Positions 35,703-41,737 of a stretch of DNA of 64,000 nucleotides are shown in pieces (positions within the stretch are counted from its first letter, which is position 1; each line of letters starts with the position of its first letter). The notes beneath the pieces are model-generated. The model was not told where the DNA came from and made no database searches. It worked only from the letters and a program-made list of their open reading frames with translations. Source of the DNA: Motilibacter aurantiacus (GTDB taxonomy: Bacteria; Actinomycetota; Actinomycetes; Motilibacterales; Motilibacteraceae); the NCBI RefSeq assembly GCF_011250645.1, contig NZ_JAANNO010000003.1, positions 310,001 through 374,000 of the forward strand. The letters are read 5' to 3'. Position numbers and translations under genes: made by a program.

Positions 35703-36313
35703 CACTCGATCCCCCGCTGCCCCTTCTGGCCGACGTCCATCGGATGCTTCACCTTCGTCATCTCCACCACCAGGTCCGCGGCCTCGACCAGCCGTGGGTC
35801 GGCGTCCCGTCCGGTGATGACCACGTGCTGGGCCCCGGGGCGGTCGCGCAGCGTCGCCACGACGTCGTCGACGTCGACCCAGCCCCACTTCATGGGATAG
35901 GTGAACTCGTCGAGCACGTAGACCTTGTACGCCTCCGCGGCCAGGTCGCGCTTGACCTGCTCCCAGCCCTCACGGGCGTCGGCCGCGTGGTCCTGCTCGG
36001 AGCCGGCGCGCTGGATCCACGACCAGCCCTCGCCCATCTTGTGCCAGGCCACCGGGGCACCCTCGCCGGTCTGCTCGTGCAGCCGCCCGAGCGCGCGGAA
36101 GGCGGCCTCCTCGCCGACCTTCCACTTCGCCGACTTCACGAACTGGAACACACCAATCGGCCATCCCTGGTTCCAGCCGCGCAGGGCGAGGCCGAAGGCA
36201 GCAGTCGACTTCCCCTTCATCTCACCGGTGTGGACGACGAGGAGGGCACGGTTGCGGCGCTGACGCGTGGTGAGGCCGTCGTCCGGGACGCTCGTGGGCT
36301 TGCCCTGCGGCAT
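35699..36313 (-). CDS. cobO: Cob(I)yrinic acid a,c-diamide adenosyltransferase
   Basis: 204 residues. VVHTGEMKGKSTAAFGLALR is the CobO/BtuR P-loop, FVKSAKWKVGEEAAF and VLDEFTYPMKWGWVD are conserved, and the C-terminus carries VKHPMDVGQKGQRGIEW, the conserved lid. It adenosylates the corrinoid cobalt. It starts in TGATG overlap with chlID and ends in GTGA overlap with cobB. Confidence 0.95.
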   Translation of the reverse strand: MPQGKPTSVPDDGLTTRQRRNRALLVVHTGEMKGKSTAAFGLALRGWNQGWPIGVFQFVKSAKWKVGEEAAFRALGRLHEQTGEGAPVAWHKMGEGWSWIQRAGSEQDHAADAREGWEQVKRDLAAEAYKVYVLDEFTYPMKWGWVDVDDVVATLRDRPGAQHVVITGRDADPRLVEAADLVVEMTKVKHPMDVGQKGQRGIEW

Positions 36314-38445
36314 CAGGCCGCTCCGCGCACGTCGCGCACGAGCCCGGCCAGCGAGTCCGCGGCGAGCTCCTCGAGCCGGATCGCCGGGCCGCCGAGGCGG
36401 GCGGCGAGCTCGACGGCCAGGCCGAGGCGTACCGGCCCCGACTCGCAGTCCACGACGACGCTCGCCACGCCCTGGGCCGCGAGCAGCCCGGCGGCCTGCG
36501 CCGGGTCACCCTTCGTCGTCTGCCGGCCGTCGGTGACGACCACGAGGAGCGGCCGGCGCCGCGGGTCCCGGACCCGCTCGACGCGCAGCACGTCGTGGGC
36601 CCTGAGCAGCCCGGCGGCCAGCGGGGTGCGGCCGCCGGTCGGCAGCGCCTCGAGCCGCGTGGCCGCTGCCTCGACCGACCACGTCGGCGGGAGGGCCACC
36701 TCGGCACCGCGCCCGCGGAACGTCACGAGCCCGACCTTGTCACGTCGCTGGTAGGCGTCAAGCAACAGCGAGAGAACGGCGCCCTTGACCGCGCCCATCC
36801 TTTGTCGAGCTGCCATCGAGCCCGAGGCGTCGACGCAGAAGAGCACGAGGTTGGACTCGCGCCCCTCGCGGACAGCCGCGCGCAGGTCGTCGCGCGCGAG
36901 CACCAGCCCCCGGCCCACGCGGCCGCGGGCGCGCTGCTGCGGGGCGGCCGCCTGAAGGGTCGCGGGCAGGTGCAGGGCGGTGACCTTGCCGGCGGGCCGC
37001 TGCGCCCGGACGGTGCGCCCTCCGCTGCCGCGCGTCGCCGACCGACGGCCCGCCACCCCCTCGCCCACTCCGGGGACGTGGAGGGTGCGCACGCGGTACG
37101 GCGCGGTCGCGGTGGCCACGGGCTCGGGCGTGGCCGGGGCGGCGGCGTCACCGGCCGACTCACGCTGATCATGAGGCTTTCCGCGCGACACGCCGGTGTC
37201 GCCGCTGAGATCCCCATGATCACCGCTCGCGGCGGAGCCGGGGGGCGGGGCCGGAGGTGTCGGGGACGAGGGGGTGGCCTCGGGGCCCGGCGCCGCACTG
37301 TCGGGGCCGGCCCCCGGCGGGGGCGCCGCGCCCGACGCGTCCACGCCCCCACCGGGCCCGTCTTCGTCCGGCCCGTCGTCGTCCGGCCCGTCGTGTTCCG
37401 GGCCCTCGGGCGAGCCCTGCTGGGCCGCGTCGAGCGCGTCGTCGAGCGCGTCCTCGTCCAGCCCGGGGGCGTCGAAGGGGTTGCGGCGGCGGCGGTGCGG
37501 CAGCGCGAGCAGGGCGGCCTGGCGGACGTCCTCGGGGAGCACCTCGTCGCGGCCGTGCCACGCCGCCAGGGCGACGGCGGTCCGTGCCGTCACCAGGTCG
37601 GCGCGCAGCCCGTCGACGTCGAAGGCCGCGCAGACGGTGGTCACCTGGCGCAGGGCGGCGTCGGACAGGACGACGTGCGGCAGCCGCTCGCGGGCGGCGA
37701 CGATCCGCGCGGCGAGGGCGGCGTCCGCCGAGACCCACCGGGCGGCGAACGCGGCGGGGTCGGCCTCGTACGCCAGCCTGCGGCGTACGACCTCGGCCCG
37801 CTCGCCCGGCTCGCGGGTGGCGCGGACCTCCACGGTCAGCCCGAAGCGGTCGAGCAGCTGCGGGCGCAGCTCGCCCTCCTCCGGGTTCATGGTGCCGACG
37901 AGCAGGAAGCGGGCGGCGTGCGACACCGAGACCCCCTCCCGCTCGACGTGTGCGCGTCCCATGGCGGCGGCGTCCAGCAGCAGGTCGACCAGGTGGTCGG
38001 AGAGCAGGTTGACCTCGTCGACGTAGAGCAGGCCGCGGTGCGCGGCGGCGAGCAGCCCCGGCTCGTACGCCTTGACCCCCTCAGCGAGCGCGCGCTCGAG
38101 GTCGAGCGAGCCGACGACGCGGTCCTCCGAGGCCCCCACCGGGAGCTCCACCAGAGCGGCGGGCCGGTGCGCGCCGGGGACGCCGGGCTCGTGCGGCCCG
38201 TCGGGGCAGGCGGGGTCCGGCGCGGCCGGGTCGCAGGAGAACCGGCAGCCGGTGACGACGGCGACCGCGGGCAGCAGCGCGGCGAGCGCGCGCACGATGG
38301 TCGACTTGGCGGTGCCCTTCTCGCCGCGGACGAGCACGCCGCCCACCGCCGGGGAGACGGCGTTGAGCAGCAGGGCCAGCCGCAGGTCGTCGAGGCCGAC
38401 GACGGCGGAGAACGGGTACTGGGTCGAGGCGGGCGCGGCGGTCAT
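36313..38445 (-). CDS. Fused Mg-chelatase-like ChlI/ChlD ATPase, cobaltochelatase partner of CobN
   Basis: 710 residues from the ATG at 38445. Residues 1-320 are an AAA+ ChlI/BchI domain (Walker A VRGEKGTAKST, sensor VDEVNLLSDHLVDLLLD, TMNPEEGELRPQLLDRFGL); about 335-450 is an acidic Pro/Gly/Asp-rich linker; the rest is a ChlD-type von Willebrand A domain with MIDAS LFCVDASGSMAARQRMG. In actinobacteria this protein replaces CobS/CobT and drives cobalt insertion by CobN. First long gene of the operon; its start overlaps the stop of a ten-codon leader ORF, which itself follows a cobalamin riboswitch. Confidence 0.92.
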   Translation of the reverse strand: MTAAPASTQYPFSAVVGLDDLRLALLLNAVSPAVGGVLVRGEKGTAKSTIVRALAALLPAVAVVTGCRFSCDPAAPDPACPDGPHEPGVPGAHRPAALVELPVGASEDRVVGSLDLERALAEGVKAYEPGLLAAAHRGLLYVDEVNLLSDHLVDLLLDAAAMGRAHVEREGVSVSHAARFLLVGTMNPEEGELRPQLLDRFGLTVEVRATREPGERAEVVRRRLAYEADPAAFAARWVSADAALAARIVAARERLPHVVLSDAALRQVTTVCAAFDVDGLRADLVTARTAVALAAWHGRDEVLPEDVRQAALLALPHRRRRNPFDAPGLDEDALDDALDAAQQGSPEGPEHDGPDDDGPDEDGPGGGVDASGAAPPPGAGPDSAAPGPEATPSSPTPPAPPPGSAASGDHGDLSGDTGVSRGKPHDQRESAGDAAAPATPEPVATATAPYRVRTLHVPGVGEGVAGRRSATRGSGGRTVRAQRPAGKVTALHLPATLQAAAPQQRARGRVGRGLVLARDDLRAAVREGRESNLVLFCVDASGSMAARQRMGAVKGAVLSLLLDAYQRRDKVGLVTFRGRGAEVALPPTWSVEAAATRLEALPTGGRTPLAAGLLRAHDVLRVERVRDPRRRPLLVVVTDGRQTTKGDPAQAAGLLAAQGVASVVVDCESGPVRLGLAVELAARLGGPAIRLEELAADSLAGLVRDVRGAA

Positions 38446-38474
38446 CGCCGCCGCCCCGACAGCGTGACGCGCAT
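38442..38474 (-). CDS. Ten-codon leader ORF between riboswitch and chlID
   Basis: Encodes MRVTLSGRRR from an ATG eight bases after AGGGAAGGA, the best Shine-Dalgarno in this leader. Its TGA overlaps the chlID ATG (ATGA). chlID itself has only a weak GGGGCGG upstream, so ribosomes probably reach it by coupling. The riboswitch P13 hairpin directly abuts the leader Shine-Dalgarno. Confidence 0.55.
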   Translation of the reverse strand: MRVTLSGRRR

Positions 38475-38490
38475 GCCGCGGTTCCTTCCC

Positions 38491-38668
38491 TCGGGTTTCC
38501 ACGCCCGAAGTTCCGGTCGGCGACGGCGGGAGTAATCCTGGCTTCCGGATCGGCGCGCGGCCCCGGCCTTCCAACCGCCGGAGCGACCGTGGCCGTGCGT
38601 GGGGCCTTGCTCCCCGGTGACAGTGGCGGGACCGCGCCGGAATCGCACCGGCTTCCTCCACTGCCGTC
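38491..38668 (-). ncRNA. Cobalamin riboswitch 1 (chlID-cob operon)
   Basis: On the minus strand the B12-box core GCGGTCCCGCCACTGT is preceded by GGAGGAAGCCGGTGCGATTC and followed by GGAAGCCAGGA. GACGGC (38668-38663) pairs with GCCGTC (38527-38522) as P1. A loop CCACGC (38602-38597) can kiss GCGTGG in the loop of the P13 hairpin TCGGG/CCCGA (38508-38491). P13 touches the Shine-Dalgarno of the leader ORF, so B12 binding should block translation of the operon. Confidence 0.93.
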
Positions 38669-38738
38669 GCAGTGCAGGGGCATCCTATGCGTCCGCCCGA
38701 CCGCCCCCCGGCTGCCCGGCCGCCCCCCGTCCGAGAGC

Positions 38739-38775
38739 GGGCACCTCGTGGGCGTCCAGCGGCGAGAGGGTGCCC
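38739..38775. repeat. Second copy of the intergenic stem-loop repeat
   Basis: GGGCACCTC pairs with GAGAGGGTGCCC. The right half CCAGCGGCGAGAGGGTGCCC extended to 38778 is 22/23 identical to 14918-14940. It lies between the riboswitch and the divergent TRIC-like gene. Confidence 0.6.
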
Positions 38776-38858
38776 TCCTGCCGACGCGCCGCGGGCCACC
38801 CGAGGGGCTGGCGCGGGAGGCAAGCGGCCGACGGGGCCCGCTGCGGCAGGCTGTGCCC

Positions 38859-39557
38859 GTGGACACCCTCGACGCGGGCGACGCGCAGCACGCCCTCGAG
38901 CTCGCCGGGATCGTCGCGTTCGCGCTGTCCGGGGCCACGCTGGCGATCCGCAAGGGCTTCGACGTCGTCGGGATCGTGCTGCTCGCGCTGCTGACCGCGC
39001 TGGGCGGCGGGGTGATCCGGGACCTGCTCATCGGCGCCACGCCACCGGCGGCCTTCCGCGACCTCGAGCTGCTCGTCCTGCCCGTCGTCGCCGCGCTGGT
39101 GGCGATGGTCGCGCACCCGCTGATCAACCGGGCGTTCCGCGTGGTGCTGCTGCTCGACGCGGCGGGGCTCGCGCTCTTCAGCGTGACCGGGACCCTGCTC
39201 GCGAGCGAGGCCGGCCTCGACCCGGTGCAGGCGGCGTTCCTCGGGGTGGTCACGTGCGTCGGCGGCGGGGTGCTGCGCGACGTGGTCGCCCGCGAGACCC
39301 CCGTGCTGGTCCGCGCCGACAGCGACCTGTACGCCGTCCCCGCCGCGCTCGGCGCCGGGCTGGTCTCCACGCTGGAGAATCTCGGGGCCTACACGCCGAC
39401 GGCCGGGCTGCTCGCCGCGTCGGCGGTCTTCCTGCTCCGTGTTGCGGCGATGGCGTTCGACTGGCGCGCCCCGGTCGCCCGGCAGCCGGCGGCTACGCCC
39501 CGCGCGCGCCGGCCCCTGCGCAGGCGGCCGGGGCGGCAGCCCCGTCGGGGGCGGTAG
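38859..39557 (+). CDS. TRIC/UPF0126 family cation channel-like membrane protein
   Basis: 232 residues from GTG 38859, eight bases after GGCAGG; a GTG two codons earlier is possible. It holds two repeats of the bacterial TRIC (YadS/UPF0126) unit with the glycine-rich motifs LTALGGGVIRDLL and VTCVGGGVLRDVV, and about seven membrane helices. Prokaryotic TRIC proteins form trimeric monovalent cation channels; older names suggest a glycine-related transporter. The last 65 bases overlap the end of the convergent sulfotransferase-like gene. Confidence 0.9.
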   Translation: MDTLDAGDAQHALELAGIVAFALSGATLAIRKGFDVVGIVLLALLTALGGGVIRDLLIGATPPAAFRDLELLVLPVVAALVAMVAHPLINRAFRVVLLLDAAGLALFSVTGTLLASEAGLDPVQAAFLGVVTCVGGGVLRDVVARETPVLVRADSDLYAVPAALGAGLVSTLENLGAYTPTAGLLAASAVFLLRVAAMAFDWRAPVARQPAATPRARRPLRRRPGRQPRRGR

Positions 39558-40260
39558 CGAACTCCTCGGCCAGCGGGGCCAGGACGGCATCCACGGAGGC
39601 GAGCGTGGCGGCGTCCCACTGCCGCCACCCCCCTCCGTGCGGAGTGCAGACGTGCCCTTCGTGCATCAAGGTTCGCCGGTCGGCATCGGTGGACAGCGGG
39701 GCTACGGTCGTGCCCGGTACGCCGCCGGCCCCATCGGCTCCGGCGGCGGCGCACGCCCGCACCGCCGCACCGGGGTCCACCGCCATCCCGGCGGCCGCGG
39801 CCACCTCCACGAGCACGTCCTCGGGCGCGGTCAGCAGCCGCTCGTAGCCGACCATCACCGCGCCGGAGTCGCGCCACCAACGGACGTTGTCGAGGTTCAC
39901 GCGCCACCGGCGGGAGGCGAGCACCTCTGCCGGAGGCTGCCCGAACGCCCGGGAGAACGAGTGCAGCACGTCCCGCCAGTCGCGGACGGTGCACACCGGC
40001 AGGAGCCGGCCGTCCAGGAGCGGCGACCAGTCGCCGCCCTCCGGGATGGCCGGCGTGTGGTGCGCCTTCCCGACGGCGACGCCCATCGCCTCGACGAAGG
40101 ACCACGCGGGGCCGGCGAGGAGCGGGACCTGCCCGGGCTCGACGTACCCGATGCGCCGCCCCGTGTTGGCCAGCTCCACGTACTCCCCGAGCAGGTTGTA
40201 GAGCAGGGTCGAGCCGGAGCGGTACCCGCCCGCGGACAGCAGGACCAGCGGCTGCGGCAC
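39493..40260 (-). CDS. Sulfotransferase-like P-loop protein
   Basis: 255 residues from a GTG with GGAGAC upstream. The start LVLLSAGGYRSGSTLLYNLLGEY is a sulfotransferase 5'-PSB (PAPS-binding) loop, and VCTVRDWRDVLHSFSRAFG resembles the 3'-PB motif (RDPRDVLVS). The C-terminal half is divergent and Ala-rich. It would transfer sulfate from PAPS to a small molecule or glycan, but the substrate is unknown and some relatives are non-catalytic. Its 3' end overlaps the convergent TRIC-like gene by 65 bases. Confidence 0.75.
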   Translation of the reverse strand: MPQPLVLLSAGGYRSGSTLLYNLLGEYVELANTGRRIGYVEPGQVPLLAGPAWSFVEAMGVAVGKAHHTPAIPEGGDWSPLLDGRLLPVCTVRDWRDVLHSFSRAFGQPPAEVLASRRWRVNLDNVRWWRDSGAVMVGYERLLTAPEDVLVEVAAAAGMAVDPGAAVRACAAAGADGAGGVPGTTVAPLSTDADRRTLMHEGHVCTPHGGGWRQWDAATLASVDAVLAPLAEEFATAPDGAAAPAACAGAGARGA

Positions 40261-40365
40261 GGCGTCTCCTCAGGTCGTCGGCCCGTGGAGTGTGACGCAG
40301 CACGCAACGGCGGCCGATCCCAGGAATCGCCTAGCGGGGAACTTCCCGGCCCTGGACCCGCCGCT

Positions 40366-40403
40366 GCATACGGGGTATACCTGGAGTGCCATACCGAGTA
40401 TGC
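40366..40403. promoter_or_regulatory. Paired ATAC-n3-GTAT operators upstream of padR-abc
   Basis: ATACGGGGTAT (40368-40378) and ATACCGAGTAT (40391-40401) are two palindromes with centres 23 bases apart, flanked by GC/AC. They end 15 bases before the padR ATG and resemble the dyads bound by PadR-family repressors. Confidence 0.6.
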
Positions 40404-40415
40404 AAGGGAGCGCCC

Positions 40416-41003
40416 ATGTCCGTCCGGCAGAGCCTGCTCGCCCTCCTCGAGGAGGGCCCCAGCTACGGCTACCAGCTGCGGTCAGCCTTCGAGGAGCGCA
40501 CCGGGTCCACGTGGCCGCTCAACGTCGGGCAGGTCTACACGACGCTCGCCCGGTTGGAGCGCGACGGCCTCGTGGAGCCGGACTCGACCGACGGCGAGGG
40601 CCACGTCTTCTACCGGATCACCGACTCCGGCCGGGCAGAGGTGGCGACGTGGTTCGCCAGCCCGGTGGAGCGCACCTCGCCCCCGCGCGACGAGCTGGCG
40701 ATCAAGCTGGCGCTCGCGGTCACCGTGCCCGGCGTCGACGTGCGGGGCGTCATCCAGGCCCAGCGCACGGCCACCCTCCGGGCGCTGCAGGACTACACCC
40801 GGCTCAAGGTGCGCGCCGGGGACTCGGACCTGGCCTGGACGCTCGTCCTGGACTCGCTCGTCTTCTCCGCGGAGGCGGAGGTCCGGTGGCTGGACGCCTG
40901 CGAGGCGCGGCTGGCCCGGGCCGCGGCGGAGGCCCGCGACCGGTCGACGACCGCCCCCGCACTCCCCACGAAGGACAGCCAGCCGAAGGAGGCACGCCGA
41001 TGA
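40416..41003 (+). CDS. PadR-family transcriptional regulator of the FtsX-type exporter
   Basis: 195 residues from the ATG at 40416 with AAGGGAG upstream. Winged helix: SLLALLEEGPSYGYQLRSAFEE and NVGQVYTTLARLERDGLVE, followed by the C-terminal helical domain. It starts the padR-ATPase-permease operon, its stop overlapping the ATPase start (ATGA), and sits just behind two ATAC-n3-GTAT palindromes. That suggests autoregulation of an exporter that responds to a compound or peptide. Confidence 0.92.
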   Translation: MSVRQSLLALLEEGPSYGYQLRSAFEERTGSTWPLNVGQVYTTLARLERDGLVEPDSTDGEGHVFYRITDSGRAEVATWFASPVERTSPPRDELAIKLALAVTVPGVDVRGVIQAQRTATLRALQDYTRLKVRAGDSDLAWTLVLDSLVFSAEAEVRWLDACEARLARAAAEARDRSTTAPALPTKDSQPKEARR

Positions 41004-41737
41004 GCGACACGCAGGGAACCGCGCCCGTGCTCGAGCTGCGCGACGTCCGCCGGGTGCACGGCACCGGCGACAACGTCGTGCACGCCCTGCGCGGCGTCTC
41101 GCTCGCGGTCCGCCCGGGCGAGCTCGTCGCCGTCATGGGCCCGTCCGGCTCCGGCAAGTCCACGCTGCTCACCATCGCGGGGGGGCTCGACAGCCCCACC
41201 GGCGGCGAGGTCGTGGTCGAGGGGACCGCCCTGTCCACGCTGGGCCGCAAGGGGCTCGCGGCCCTGCGGCGGCGCTCGCTCGGCTACGTCTTCCAGGACT
41301 TCAACCTGATCCCGGCGCTCACCGCTGCCGAGAACGTCGCGCTCCCCCGCGAGCTCGACGGTGCGCGCGCGAAGGCGGCGCGCGCCGACGCGCTCGTGGC
41401 CCTGGAGGAGGTGGGGCTGGCCGAGCTCGCCGACCGCTTCCCCGACGACATGTCCGGCGGCCAGCAGCAGCGGGTCGCCATCGCGCGCGCCCTCGTGGGC
41501 CAGCGCCGGCTCCTGCTGGCCGACGAGCCGACCGGCGCCCTGGACTCGGAGACGGGCGAAGCCGTTCTCCGGCTTCTGCGTTCGCGAGTCGACGCGGGAG
41601 CGGCCGGGGTCCTGGTGACGCACGAGGCGCGCCACGCCGCCTGGGCCGACCGGGTCGTGTTCCTGCGCGACGGCGTCGTCGTCGACGAGACGGGCAGCTC
41701 GCCCGGCGCGGACGTGCTGCTGGAGGCCGGCCGGTGA
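41000..41737 (+). CDS. ABC transporter ATP-binding protein (LolD/MacB-like)
   Basis: 245 residues. Walker [10 protein letters not shown], signature [15 protein letters not shown], Walker B LLLADEPTGALD, switch His in LVTHEARHA. The GALDSETGEAVLRLL phrasing is typical of MacB-type ATPases that work with FtsX-like permeases. Starts in ATGA overlap with padR and ends in GTGA overlap with the permease. Confidence 0.93.
   Translation: MSDTQGTAPVLELRDVRRVHGTGDNVVHALRGVSLAVRPGELVAVMGPSGSGKSTLLTIAGGLDSPTGGEVVVEGTALSTLGRKGLAALRRRSLGYVFQDFNLIPALTAAENVALPRELDGARAKAARADALVALEEVGLAELADRFPDDMSGGQQQRVAIARALVGQRRLLLADEPTGALDSETGEAVLRLLRSRVDAGAAGVLVTHEARHAAWADRVVFLRDGVVVDETGSSPGADVLLEAGR

Noticed and set aside
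26885-38445. Biosynthetic gene cluster or horizontally acquired island
   Set aside because: Base composition and start/stop style match the flanks, and all genes fit cobalamin synthesis; no integrase, tRNA border or insertion sequence is present.
39439-41733. N-terminal extension of the FtsX permease ORF (1698 codons)
   Set aside because: The frame is open by GC bias only; it crosses the sulfotransferase, padR and ATPase genes, and the GTG at 41734 in overlap with the ATPase stop is the natural start.
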